Source of the DNA: Pleurodeles waltl
Taxonomy: Eukaryota > Chordata > Amphibia > Caudata > Salamandridae
Length of the DNA: 64,000 bases
Direction of reading: 5' to 3'
Assembly: GCF_031143425.1 (NCBI RefSeq)
Contig: NC_090451.1
Location: forward strand, 663,242,575 to 663,306,574
Shown here: piece after piece, positions 48,001 through 60,696 of the stretch
Position numbering within the stretch: the stretch's first letter is position 1
Layout of the letters: every line of letters starts with the position of its first letter
Translations under genes and position numbers: made by a program
Notes under the pieces: generated by a model
Seen by the model: the letters and a program-made list of their open reading frames with translations, nothing else
What the model was told of the DNA's origin: nothing
Databases searched by the model: none

Positions 48001-51000
48001 CTAAGAAGTGCATTCCAGAGATTCTTGTCAGCTCGGTCATTAGTGAAAGCAAAACAGAGTGGCAATGAACTATAAATAAAATATTGGGATGTGAATCTAA
48101 AAAATTGTAATGTTCGATTTTCTATTGCATAGAGAATGTAATGTACATCTGTCAAGATTATAGGTAGGTTCTGTTCAGGTACGATGCACCATTTAAGCCA
48201 GCACCCACCACACACTAATGCGAGTCATCCCTCCCCCGAGGAAAATTACTTAATTTATCTTTCCCTCTTACAAACACATTCTCTGACTATCTGGATGCTT
48301 ATGATGAAAACAAACAAACAACACCAGGAAATTCTCCATCACCAAGCCCAGGATGCATCTCCATCCAAAGTGTCACAAAAGTAGTTTTTAGGCTTTTAAA
48401 GTCAACAAGATGTACGTTTGGTCTCAACAGACATTAGATAATCAATGTTGTTATAAAAAAGACCAATATTATCACAAACATGAATAGGTCTTGTATTCGA
48501 CTCACCACCATTTTTGCAGTGTAACATAACTAAAAATATTCATGTCCCTCCACATATTGATGGTACCCCTGGCAGTTTATGTTGTCCCTCGTATTCCCTT
48601 TTTAGTGTAGGATACCAAAGAGATTTAAACATAGAATGAAGCTTAAGGAACTGAAGTTGCACACAGTGTGTTAGTAGTAAAATGCTACGTTTTCAGGAAC
48701 TTTCAATGTTTTGCATACTACTACTTATCGCTTTTAAATCATACAGACATCAAAGAGTGAGTGTACTTTCATCAGTTAAAGAAATGTAGAATATACTAGT
48801 TCCAATTTTGTTTTCTTTTACACACAATAAAATTAAAAATATTAAATAAAATATGATCAAAATTGTTTATTAAAAAGTCCCAAACAAATACCATAATAGA
48901 ATCTGGAAGACTAGATAAAGAGAACCCACTGGTACTCAATATAACAGATTATAACCAACTTGCAGTGAACTCAGAAACTATTATAATCTTTACGAGACAA
49001 ACAATCTGAGTCTGATTTTTCGAGTGCGGTGGCCTTTCTCCTGACTAGAAGCTGAGAACATTAATCACAAGGTAAAATTAAAAAAAGAGAGAGAAAATAA
49101 ATACACATTACTCACACATGATTAGGCTGTTCGTCCTCCCTGCCTCTGCTGTGCTAGTTTCTCTTCAATCATATCAGATAACCCTAATACAGTCTGTCCT
49201 GAAATGGACACGTCCATTCCTCCCCCACCACTATTTATGGTTCAAGCACAGCAGCTCACATTTTACAAGCATAGAGAGCATCCCTTTTCTCTTATGCAAA
49301 CTTTAGGACCATAGACTTATAAGAAAAATTGCAACTGGCAATCCTAAAATCTATCCACCTTTCATTTTAATATCAATGTTCAATCCCAGTGCTAATCAAG
49401 CCATACATTGGCATATATCTTCTTCTGAGAACTAATCTCTATCTAGGTGTATGTAGATTACAAAGTTCAGAAATCACATCTAGTTGACATGTATGCAATT
49501 TACTTTGTATCACAATATAATATTAAAACAGACGTTTTCTAATGATACTCAAAACAACAGCGACCCAGTGAGACCTCTGCGCAGACGCTAAATGTAAACG
49601 TAAAATGTATACATATCATCCACATTGGTAGGGTCGCCTCAGCTATGTCTTTACAATTTCCTTACTATGAAGACACTATTTAATAAATTTCTAGTTCCAT
49701 GCTCCAGACACTTGTCCCTTAAATTTTCCTGATCAGTGCTATTAAACCGTACATTTCTGTTGGACAAAGTGTTTCCAGTTTAAGAAATGAAAACTGGTTT
49801 CCAGTACATGTAGGATACCAACTTTTCTGCATTTTTTTCTTTAGAGTGCTCAACTTTAGAATCACCTTCAGCTGTTAGGTTTAGAGGGTCACCTTTTCTA
49901 TGTGGGCACCATGGATTCCTTGCCTTTTCCTGTACCCTATTTTTAATGATATTAGGAATCTGTGCACAGTGACCCTGCTATTTAATGCCACAGAGCACGT
50001 GGTCTTACTTAAGATGTGATGGTAAAATTGGTTCCATCCATTTAGCGTAATTAACTATCCAGTGAGCCCATTGCAAGGTGGCAGACATTTCACCAGAAGC
50101 ATAGTATATAAAGCTCATACGTGGGCTGCAACTGTGTATTTATACCACCCACACACACGACAAAAACAAAGGACTGCCGGAAGCGGTACTGGGCTCTGGC
50201 CACCTGCAATTTAGAAGCAATGACATGATAAAAAAATGCCCTTTCTATGTATGGAAGCAGATTTTTATTTATTGATGTTGCCCCTAAACTGGCGGGCAAG
50301 TCAACAGGGCAGGCTTTTTATTATTTTTGAAAAATTGCAGGCTACATAGTTGAAATACTCTGCCTTCACAGTGACTAACAGTCCAGCAGCTATTTTCACT
50401 GTGCAGGTTCTCCAGGAACAGGACTATGTTAAATTTAAAACCCTTAATTTCTATGTTTGCCTACAAAAATACCAGCAACTTGATTCGGAGTTATTTTCTT
50501 CTCTGTTTTAAAAATTGTTTTTCATTGTGAAAATAGATGTTTGATACTTTTAGTGGAAAGCTAACTATACAAAACTAATTAGTCTTGCCTGAGCCAAAAC
50601 TGGCTTCAAACTTGTGGTGCATTCATCTCATCTCTGGCGACCCAATACACATTCCTCATTAAACTTACCAACCCTTCTGGCCAGACGAAATAGCCTATAC
50701 ACTAGGTCTAGGAAGGAAGGGATTGCTGCCAATGATTGGCTGCTTAACAGAGAATAGTCACCTGGGAGAGGACAGAAGCAGCTGCCATTACAAAGTTCAT
50801 CCTTCATACTATCTCTTGGCTTGGAAATGTCAAATGGGTCTCACAGGATTTGCTCCCATTCATTCACTGGGCCCTCCTAAACCCTCTGGCTCATGTCCCT
50901 GCAGGGTGGAAACTGTTCCTGAACATGGCCCACGTAAATTTGGAAGTGGTTGAGGGACAGTCACAGCCCCTTCAAAAGGAACAATAGGTTAGTCATTTTT

Positions 51001-51109
51001 GATTTAGGTCTTCTGGGAACATTTACAATAAAGAAAAGAGGTAGAGCTGTAACAGAATTTGGGTACAGGGTGAATATGTAGACAGGATAGTATGCAAAGC
51101 TAGTACCTC
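42031..51109. other. Upstream of SCAMP3 exon 2: probable intron 1, first part
   Basis: No gene is recognised over these 9 kb. There is an A-rich tract at 42118-42145, an A-rich tract near 44338-44365, a CT-rich patch at 44480-44503 and a short gatatata repeat near 46707-46732. A minus-strand frame at 46302-46529 and the flanking sequence 45900-46560 are slightly GC-richer and may be an unidentified repeat. No sequence encoding an NPF-rich SCAMP3 first exon followed by a donor was seen. Confidence 0.55.
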
Positions 51110-51950
51110 ACCACAACTCCTCATAACATTCCTGATCCTGGAAAGACTACATCTGAAGACGGTCCTGCAGAAAGAAGACATCAGGACTCCTAACTCCTGC
51201 TGGCACCCAGGGACTGGAATTGCTCTACAATGGAAGATCTCCTGTTTGGCTACTTCAGTGACACAAAAGGCAGAGGGACTCCTAACACCAAGAGGGCCAA
51301 TCTGATGTCAGAGTAGTAGGTCCTAAAGGAGCCTTTGCTGCAGACAGATGTTTCGTAGAACTCGATCCTGAAGACCCTAGGGCTACAAGGGTGACAAGGA
51401 GGGATTTTCCCCAGCAGTGAGAGAAAAGTGAGACTTAGTAAATATCGCAAACTCTGGGAGACTAGGACAGGGTCCTGCGGGTTACTAAGGAAGATCTCAC
51501 TGTAGGCTAGCAAGTTTGCTCCACTCAACACTTTCTGCCACACAGAGACCCCCCGGTAAAGATATCTGGTCTGACTGAAACCTTGTGGCTGCAATTTACC
51601 GTCTTGCCCTGCTGGAGGATTCTAAGAAACAAAAAAGTGGCTAGGTCCACAAGATCTTGGACGGGGCAAGGTAGAAATTCTACCCAGCAATGATGTGCCT
51701 AGACAGCTAGGGGGTCCAGTGTTGCCCTCTTACAGGTATTGGAACCAAAATCAGCTGTTTCAGCAGGAGCTCGACAATAACATATCAGCCACAGAGGGTC
51801 ACTCGCCGGCATCTGCTTTGAACCTTGACCCGTTGGGGGATTCGGAATTCCAAAAAAGCGTCAGAATTTAAAAGCTTTGGCCAGGATGACCTCCTTGGTG
51901 TATACAACTTCCATTTCATCGTGGTCAGCCTGAAATCGCACCAAAGCCAC
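51110..51950. repeat. Probable interspersed repeat of unknown class
   Basis: This stretch is GC-richer than its surroundings, has no conserved coding frame and resembles in texture the repeat at 23.1-25.6 kb. Limits are compositional only. I found no terminal repeats. Confidence 0.3.
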
Positions 51951-53949
51951 AAGCAACTGCAAAATTATGTTTTTCAATGACAATTTACTTTTTCAGATTG
52001 TCAGTTCCCCTTCTCCTATTTTAATCACGCTAATAATTTCTAATTAAAACATTTCCTGTTTTTATAAAATGGTTTAGGACTTTTATTGTGTTTTTTCCAT
52101 AACTCTAATATTGTTGATACTGCTGAAAATTAACATCAGTTTCTATGGGGAAATGCCTGCTATTGGTGGCATAGTTACCGAGGATTGGGAAGAGTTTCAC
52201 GGAGACATATATTGATACCTAACTAGACTGTGTTTATTACGTTCTAAGGATTTCACTTTCCCAATTTAACAGCACACTTTCTGACACTGACTTTTGCCTC
52301 CAGGGTCCACCGCCAAGTTATTCAGATGATATTATGAACGTCTGAGATGGGGATACTAGTCACAAATTCCTACTTCTGGTAAGCTGATCTGTGGGTACCC
52401 GTGTGAAAACTGGAACTGAATGTGAAAGCATTCAGTTGTAATGTTTGAGAGGTGTGCATGCCTGCTCTTTATGGTTACTGTGACAAAAGATGGTGCTAGG
52501 AAACAAGTCAAAGGTAAGTCATGCTAAAGGTATGTGTAATGTTCTCTCTTCCCACACAATATTCCCCAAAACTCTAATATATTGCTGAATGTCTTCTACC
52601 ATTCCAACTTCCATGTACTTAGCCATAGTTTACTGTTCCTTACAAAAGAACCAAAGTTCCAAACAAACCAAGCAAGTTTGCTTTTTTAAATAAATAAATT
52701 AAAAATCATCTACATTTATAAATATATTTTAGTTCCTCATGCTGGATTCCCTTGAATGCAGAAGAGCGAAATGTGCCTATGCAATGATAAACGTATTAAC
52801 AACCTGAATGGGTATATCGTTCCATGAAAATATGTTAAAACAAGAGAGGCGGTCATAAGCACTGCAGTACTTCTACGCAGTCCTGAAATATCTGCTACCT
52901 AGAAGACTGATTTCAAATTATCCAGAACATGTTATTCATTTGATAATCTCGTGTCCCATGACTGTTAGCATCCTGCTCTGCTCTACTCAGTAGCCAGCCA
53001 TCTGCAGAAAGAATAAGCTATTCAGCCACGTCAGACAGATAGTAATGGAGATTTGCAATCAGTGGTTTTTTCTGTATTTAAAAACGGGGGTAAAAAAAAG
53101 AAATCCTGCTTCACAAAAATAAAAACCATAACTACTATAAATGCCTCGCTGTATGGAGAGTTGAGGACCTTTTTCATGGCTTCACTGTTGATGTTATTTT
53201 TGTGAAATAATAAAAACAGATTAAAAAAAACAATTATAAATGCTTATACAGCAGGATTACATTTGGAGTACATAATACAGATATGTTCTGCTTGATTTAT
53301 TAACTCCTGGGTGCGGCAATGATTCACCAAGGGAATATTCAACCTCTACACAAACACTGACAATTCTATTTATTACTCCAACATGATTCAAGGAGTCTTC
53401 AATATTCCTGATCTAAAAGTACTAGTCAGACCACGTTCATTCATCACATGACATCTCTTGAACGCAGCACACCTGAATTAGAAAAAGGCAAAAACTCTCA
53501 CCTTTTCACAAATCAGCCTATGTGTTTGAAGAAGCAAGGCACACTATACTAGCAACTTCGATCAAGCTAAAAAATTAACATGAACACGCTCCTCATCTCT
53601 CTGTATTCCACCCTGAGAAACAGCTAATGTGGATACAAATGGCCCAACGAATACCCATGAAATCATGTCCTTTGTATACTGGATTGACAGAAAGAATTCA
53701 CCAACAACACATAGTCCATAAAGAAACAGCATTTCACAAAATGATCCATCACAAATGTTTACATTTGACTCCACTTCTTAGATGTCTCATTACAGCCAAA
53801 GCTACATACTGCAAAAATCATGAAGTATCAAACAAACACAATTCCCTCGTTAAAGTGCTGAAATATTGCACCACTAGACCCTCCGAACAAACCAAACTAC
53901 AATGCACCACCGGAGGATATGCAATTAACAAGCAAGATAGCGAAATTTA
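51951..53949. other. Non-coding stretch, probable SCAMP3 intron 1
   Basis: AT-rich DNA with no recognised element. A 42-base open stretch after a good acceptor at 52304-52345 is listed separately. An ataataaaaac... A-rich tail-like sequence lies near 53205-53232. Confidence 0.5.
52304..52345 (+). other. Possible short terminal exon (very tentative)
   Basis: After a pyrimidine-rich tttgcctccag acceptor, the plus strand reads GPPPSYSDDIMNV and then TGA. A Pro-Pro-Pro-x-Tyr motif followed by an acidic C-terminus resembles the tail of a membrane adaptor protein. Thirteen codons are too few to exclude chance, and no upstream exon was found. Confidence 0.12.
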
Positions 53950-55240
53950 GACTTCACGCTGAAAGCAAAGCGCCACCTTGCCTCCAAATCCCTTCCGGCA
54001 ACATCCTCAAGTAGACTTGCTTGAAATCACTTTCCATCGTAGACGTCACTGATATTTATGCAGCTCCCAAAGCCACTAAAACCACATTGTACTCAACTGT
54101 TTGATCTACCTCACCAGGGAACCACTGAAAGCTCTTTATCACCCATGGCATCTTCCATGAAAGAGTGACAATTAGGCAGATTGTACCACCAGTGAGGAAA
54201 AAACCCAAATCCAGAACCCAATTGACTTATGTCTTAAAAATCCTAAAATCTACCCACACCTGCAAAGTACCACAGAGACCAATATATCTACAGTCACCTT
54301 CGATCAGTGCATGGAGGATATTGGGGTCTTACTGTCTGAATACGTCATGGATATTAATCAGTATTCTGTCAACAGTGACTGAACTAAACAACTGCCTCAT
54401 TCTCATACAGAAGTAGAAGTCAAGTTTTTATGTAAAATGTAACCTGCTAAAAACTATTCCATCAGCAACTGACAGGTTCAGTCCCAAAACTAATTATCTA
54501 TCATGACGTCTGACAGATTCAAACCTCAACTTGAATGAATGCCAAATCGACTGGATTCACACTTGAGACAAACACTCCTCCCCCTAAAACACACACTGCC
54601 AAGAAAATCCAGACAGCATGGTACCATCTACTGCAGGAACCAAATCATCACTTCACTGATGCAAACTTGAGACTTATTGTGCAGGCCCTGGTCGCCTCCT
54701 TCCATCTGGATGATGCAATGCCCCTTGCAACAGTAGCTTTAGCTGCAGAAAGTTCCTATGAAATGTAACGTACCTGCCACAAGAAAACTCAATGAAATGG
54801 GAAAAAGTACATCATAAATCTACCATGAAAAGTCAGGGCTCGTTGACCTCTACAATCCTCCTTTATCTTCAAAACTAGATGCACAGCCATACAAATAGAA
54901 ATTAACATCCAAACACATCGGGCTGGAAACCTACAGATTGCTGGTGGCCAACCGAAGGAGCAAAGGAACTGCTCATATTAAGAAATACCATCAGGCAACA
55001 AAAAGGAGGTCAAACCATATCCCACTATGTATCACGGATTTGGAATTACACCTTGCTGTGCAAATAAAACTCATGAGTCGCCCCTTCAAGGAGCACTTCA
55101 ACTCCTAGCAATACGGATAGACCCAGCTCTACCAACTCTTGGCCCGAAAAGATGGCTCCTCATCTTCCACTTACTATTGTCCATAATTACAGATCATTTC
55201 CTCACCTATGCCAATTTCCATGTTAGGTAGTTCTGTTGAT
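53950..55240 (+). mobile_element. Degraded L2/CR1-type LINE
   Basis: The best coding trace is at 54535-54768 on the plus strand. AWYHLLQEPNHHFTDANLRL followed by IVQALVASFHLDDAM parallels the AxxHLxxIRxFLTxxDAxxL and xHALVxSRLDYCN blocks of L2/CR1 reverse transcriptases. Frames at 54165-54416 and 55027-55230 on the same strand may be earlier and later parts, separated by stops and shifts. It is an old inactive copy, and its ends are not defined. Confidence 0.5.
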
Positions 55241-55278
55241 TCTCTCTATAATTAAGCATACTGCTATATATATATATT

Positions 55279-55400
55279 GGAGTTTGGAGCATAGACCGGC
55301 AGAGCTAACCGGTGAAAAAATGTAGGCCGAAACGCGTTAATTTAAAAGTAAATTTTTGTATCCGCACCACTGGAGTGAACGTCTTTATGTTGGAATTTTG
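55279..55400 (+). mobile_element. Penelope-like element 3' region with hammerhead-like core
   Basis: The sequence around 55279-55345 contains accgg...ccggt inverted arms, gtgaaa, and ccgaaacgcgtt, followed at about 55365 by tccgcaccactggagtg. The cgaaacgcgt string and the downstream block resemble Penelope-like terminal repeats in amphibians, which are known to carry minimal type I hammerhead ribozymes. The CUGAUGA part of the core is not intact here, so a working ribozyme is unlikely. It lies right after a (TA)n run and the LINE relic. Confidence 0.35.
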
Positions 55401-57599
55401 GAACTATTTTCTTTCTTTTTTCTTTCTCTCTCTGTTATTCTGCTAATAATCCATTGATCCCAGATTAAGACCCGATACCCTAGATATATTTACACAGCCT
55501 AGAACACTTTATCAATTAAACTAAACATTGACTTTTGTTTCCCACAACACGTTCTAAGTCATGTAACGTTACAAGAAGAACAGTCTTTAATGTCCACAGA
55601 TCTCCAGTTCATCTTTTTCTTGTAATCTTTCCGTGAAATACAGAAACTCTCCAACTTAAAGTCAGGTATGGTTCTTTCTCCCTATCTGACTGTAAATAGA
55701 TTGTACTCTGCCTTCCACTTCGATCATACTCTCGTTTCTTCCACTGCATATCCATTATGTTACTGTTAGCCTTAGCAACAGAAAACAAATGTTTTCATTT
55801 TTATTAAACAGCCATCACATACAAAAGATTAGTTTTGATTTGCGTGCTATGAATGTCAAAATCAAAAAACCTCGGCATAAGTTATTTAACGCTGTGGCAT
55901 GCCCATAAAGTATATTGTATAGGTATCAACAATGGGATAGAATCCCACTTTGCAAAGCCAGAGGTAACCATCCCTTTCATAACCAACTGAATCTCTCGAA
56001 TCCCACTAAGGTGGGGTGGTACATTTAAAGTCCTGTGATTGGTTTAATGTGAGGAATAGTTGCCTTTATGATGACATCAGTTGGACATGTTTGGCTGGTA
56101 TGACCCTACGAGGGGCTCTCTCTCTGAAACAATTCCTTAAAGAACTCATGCTGTGGGAGAACAGTCTAAATACTTTATTTATGGCGATCTCAAACACGCA
56201 ATGCCAATAAGTCTGCTGTTGACAAACTAGTATAATGATTAAGCTGTACTTTGTTGCAAGCATATACTAGGAAAATAAACATATTGCATGCAGCCAGTTA
56301 ATTGTGATGGCCATCTGCTTCCAATAGAAAATTACAATTTAAGAAAATGAATGGGATATAATTTTAATAGAACAGTTGAGGGTGCTTATAATCAGGCAGG
56401 TATATTTAGAATAGGTCTAAACACAACTTTTTACGTTCAATGCACTTCACAGGGTAAAACTAATATAATTTTGATTGGTGCAAAGTAAAAGTAGTATTGT
56501 CTCAATAACTGTAACCTTAAAGCATAGTTTAAGCTTGTGAAAAATATATTGGCCCCTCACCCCTAGCACTGAACTTTACTTCTTTTTAGGAGGACGTCCA
56601 CATGTGATTAGGCAAAGTGCCGTCACTGACTGTGTAGAGGAGCCAGTGGCTGAAGCAGACTGACCTTCTGTTGCATTCTGTATGCTCTTGTGAGCAGGAG
56701 CAAAATGAGAAGGACTCTTAAACAGACAAATGTGTGAAGATGGCTGATACAAAGCACTGATTTAGTTACTCCTCTTTTGGGTGCTTTGGTAAAACTGAAC
56801 ACATTTAACTGCAGCATCGAAAAACATACAATGCATTGTAAAATATAGTTGTTCAATGAAGGAAGCCAACAATTTTAGCCTTCCTTCTTGTCTATTTCTG
56901 GGTTACATCAGCATGAAAAGTATGGCCATAAGTCTCCCCACAGAGTAAAGTGTGGCCATCTTACAATGTCAGTACAGCTCCCAAGAGCCTCCTAAACAAC
57001 ATGGCTAACAAGCACAGGAAAGCCACATGCTTCACAGACTAGTTAACCGGGCAAGCTAGTACGAATTATCTAAATCCATAATATAATGGTGGGAGACCTG
57101 CTCAGACACTTCCATACTCCAATTAGTCACTGGAGCAGTTTACCATTTATCACAGTCCACAAATCTGTTGGTGAAGCCTTAACTATGTTAAGTTCTAAGG
57201 CCATTTCGGGACATTTCTGTCTAGCCATAAAAGGCACACTTCTGTCTTGCGTCCAATTTTTGGTGCTGTATCTTGAATAGTTAAAGTTTAATAATATTGC
57301 ACGGTTAATTAAAACCATTGCAAAGCAATAAAAACAGTAAGTGCTGAGTGCAATTTAACATTAAAAACATCAAACAACAGAACAGTTTCAGAATCACCAT
57401 AGTCCGCGTTTGCCCTACTTGCTTTGCCGGTGCTGCAAGACATAGTACTTCGAAAGCAAACCCTATTTGAACATTATGATACAGATTTGTAAATTAGGTT
57501 CCTGGTGACCATAGTCACTTTGCACTAGAACCCTTCATTTAAAAAATAGATGTGCAAAGTAATACAGCCACTCTTTTGTGCAAGGTGTCCACAAATGGA
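55401..57599. other. Non-coding stretch, nothing recognised
   Basis: AT-rich DNA with only short frames. No repeat family, splice-bounded open stretch or RNA gene could be supported here. Confidence 0.5.
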
Positions 57600-58680
57600 T
57601 GTCAAAGACCAAATAAGGTGCATACTGGGCCTAGCCCCCTCAGCTCAAAAAGCTCGTGCAGCATAAGTTCATCACCCGGGTGCCTTGGGTTCAGGGAGGT
57701 TAATAGGCTCTGGGCTGGACTGTCTGGGTGCAGAGTTGTCTCCTTTTTGGCAGCAGGTTGTGATCTAGGCAGTTTATTCAGTGAATGCCAGTCCCTTGCC
57801 TGAATACACTTTTGCCACTGCTGTGCAAATTCGCAAGATCTAGTAATGACTAGGTAACTGGATGTGCCATTTGTTCCTGTCAAACACGATGGACAGGAAG
57901 ACCGTGGAGGGAGCAGAGGACAGGGCTTGGTCTTTCCAGGTGCAGATTTCAGTCTTTTTTTATTTATTTGTCAAACAACGTGGTGCAGTCTGGGAAGTAT
58001 GTTCCGAGAGAGACCGGCCCTTTGTCTGAAGGATGCGAGACTCTATTGTGCAACTTGGCAGAGAATGGTAGATAGCAGTAAATTGGATGTTCAATTCTTA
58101 CCTACAGGACGAAGTATAAAAAGGGACTGTGATGTAAAGCTAGCTCTACCAAGAGGATCCTATTAGTGCAAACTTAGATACAGGAAAGCAGCAGTTACCT
58201 AAATTAGTTAAGTGCAAGTCAGATTGAATTGTCTAAGAGATCCAAGAGTGTCGGAGTGCCCCGGTTGTGTTGGTAGTGCCACCATCCTCCTTTCCACAAT
58301 TCTGAGAAACTTCACTAAGCTGCAATTTAGTTGGAGGCGGAACAGCCAGCACGGCCTGCCTTTGTGTGTGGATTCGTCTATTGTTAAAACACGCTTTTAA
58401 AAGTAGTCTCCGCTCCTGTGTCGGATCTTTGCAGTTGTATATTAGGTGAGGCAGGTCCTCTTCTCCTTCCTTGCGTAAACGACACCTGTGATTCTCTGCC
58501 ACGGGGTAGGTATAGCTGGGATGGCAACAGTCCTAAGCGGGATTTTAGACATTTCTGTTTAGCCCTATTGCTGTACCCTTAGTGGAGATATGACCGAGGC
58601 TCGGGCGTCTTGTAACTATTCAAAACTAGCCAAGCAAGACTTCTTTTGAATGAAGCAGCTTGGTTTTCTAGTAAATAAAG
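57600..58680 (-). mobile_element. Degraded LINE with C-terminal zinc-knuckle trace
   Basis: On the minus strand a frame near 58502-58233 reads AENHRCRLRKEGEEDLPHLI then YNCKDPTQERR. This matches the CxxC...HxxxxC knuckle found at the C-terminus of several non-LTR reverse transcriptases, with the second Cys changed to Arg. Just upstream, in another frame, KCLKSRLGLLPSQLYLP resembles the preceding conserved block. A second frame at 57883-57602 may be the tail region. Frames are shifted and the copy is inactive. The clade cannot be named from this alone. Confidence 0.5.
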
Positions 58681-59639
58681 AGATCTGACTGTTTTGCTCA
58701 GCATGTTTTTGAACACAGCTCACTTGTAGGAGTCTCTCAGAGTTGCCTTAATCCTGTTTTAATTTGAGACTCCTTAGGGTCTGTAGTTCCTTCAAAAAAT
58801 AAAAGTTCTAGAATAGTGGATCCAAATACTACAGCTTCGTCAGAATTACTGCATCCACTTGTGCAGAACTCTACACGGTTATACAGGTGACATTCTGTGG
58901 GTGACATCTGAGGTTTGTGAACTCTGGGAGATACGTGACACCTACTCAGGGGTCTGCAACTTTTCAAACAAATAGTAGCGGGTTAATAACGCATATAAAA
59001 AAACTATTAAAATGCTGTGCAAACGTCGAAGGATTTGAAAAAAGAGACAGAAAATTAAGTTAGTGTAATTACCTAGATTTGTGGGAGCAGCGCAATTAAA
59101 GTACACAGAATTTAGTAACGATGATTGGTAGCCTCAACTGAAGCACCACTATGCACAGATAAAAAAACTAGTATGCACTAGGAGCAAAAAAGATTAAGTG
59201 AGTTGCTCAACTGCAGCATATTGCTTTGTCTTTAAGAAACAAAACCATGTTTTGAAAGGCGCCAAACGTCCATTAAATAAGATTTTTCATAATTTGTGTA
59301 TCTGTTTGAGGTATACCGGTTTCTGCATTAGTTTGAGTTTCAAATCGGTCAAATTGCGTAGGCCTGGGTTTTACAGGTCTTACAAAGTAAATCTGTTACA
59401 CTCCTGCCCTGATTACCTCTTACACTCTGTATTGTTCCATAATAAATATTGTCTCATGAGCTCCTAATAGTGCCCTGACATAATACTTATAACGCACAAC
59501 TGGATGATTAAGTACTCTGTCTGGCTGAAAGGGTGGGTGGATGTTAGTGAGGTGTTATTCCTCAATTTGCTTGTTTTTCTTACTTGAATTGGCTGTCAAT
59601 ATTCACAGTAGTGGAAACACAATTCTAACTGTCAAGGCG

Positions 59640-59912
59640 CCAAAGAAAAACACCCCTAAAATAAACATAAACATATATATATATATATAGTGCGATGACT
59701 ACTACATTAAAAATGTGGAATTGTAAAGCTCCCAGGAGAGCAGCATCATCTTTTTTAGATTTGGAAATATATATTATATATTCGTCTGTAGCTGTTGTAT
59801 TCATATCTGTCACACGTTTCTTTTCCAAAATGCTTAAAGGCATATTGTGTGACTCGTATGTTGTTGCACACTAATGTAGCCAATAAAGAAAACATTTACA
59901 AAAAAAAAAAAA
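59640..59912 (+). mobile_element. Possible retroposed 3' end with poly(A) tail
   Basis: An AATAAA hexamer at about 59882 is followed after some 12 bases by a run of about 13 A. This is the layout of an mRNA or LINE 3' end inserted with its tail. I could not recognise the upstream body, and its start is a guess. A similar caaataaagaaaac string occurs near 30448. Confidence 0.3.
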
Positions 59913-60579
59913 TGGTAATGCAGACTCCACATCTTCCATAAAGATTCAGTGGGGTCTACAGAAGTCAAATGGCTATGAAGGCCTGATATAAATTATTGTA
60001 CATAGTTCTGAAGCAGATATTCAGGGTCTTGTGTCCTTCCAGGATGTCACATCTCCAAAGCATTAAAGAGGGACTAGGAGCAGGCAAGTGGCGAGCTACT
60101 AAGACTGAAGTCTGCCTGCATAGATCTACATCTTCATGTTGTGGAAAATCAAAGGGATTATATAAAGAGATATGTACATCCCTCCATGCGCACAAAGAGT
60201 AGAGAAGGATGGCTGTGGACAATAATGGATCAGGCTGGAAAGATGCACTGAAGTGTGTGTTGCCCCAGGCAGGAAAGTGGCAGTTTTAAGTCCTGGCTGT
60301 ATAGAAATGGGACGAGTGTACTGGCGTAGAGCAAAATTATGGACTTAGAAGTCTTTATTTGTTAAATTAAATGTAGGCCTACAGATAAGGAGAATAGTAG
60401 GTATTTGCAGAAAACACTGGCCGTCTCATCCTCTGCTTCATGGAAAGGACAGGATATGGTGCATGTGGCTCTCAATCCGCCATTCATATTTACATCATTA
60501 TTTGGCTCTGGGTGATAAATATGCACGTCATCTCACTATATTTATAGGAGAAGGGCTGCTCCTTTCAAATACCACGCTC

Positions 60580-60696
60580 TTATGACGGCACCTCTTTGTG
60601 TTCTTCACAGGCATGTTTGAGGACCTCATCATCTTCTGGAGCTGAAAGAGGAGATTCAGGAACCCCTGCATGCCCAATAATCCCCCTGTGATGATG
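60580..60696 (-). other. Candidate 3'-terminal exon, unassigned
   Basis: After a minus-strand CCATTTTATAG acceptor, 38 codons stay open to a TAA: GIIGHAGVPESPLSAPEDDE, then VLKHACEEHKEVPS. The acidic, Glu/Ser-rich ending looks protein-like, but I recognise no family and no upstream exon. CLK2, expected on this side by mammalian synteny, does not end like this. Chance or a repeat-derived frame remains possible. Confidence 0.15.
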
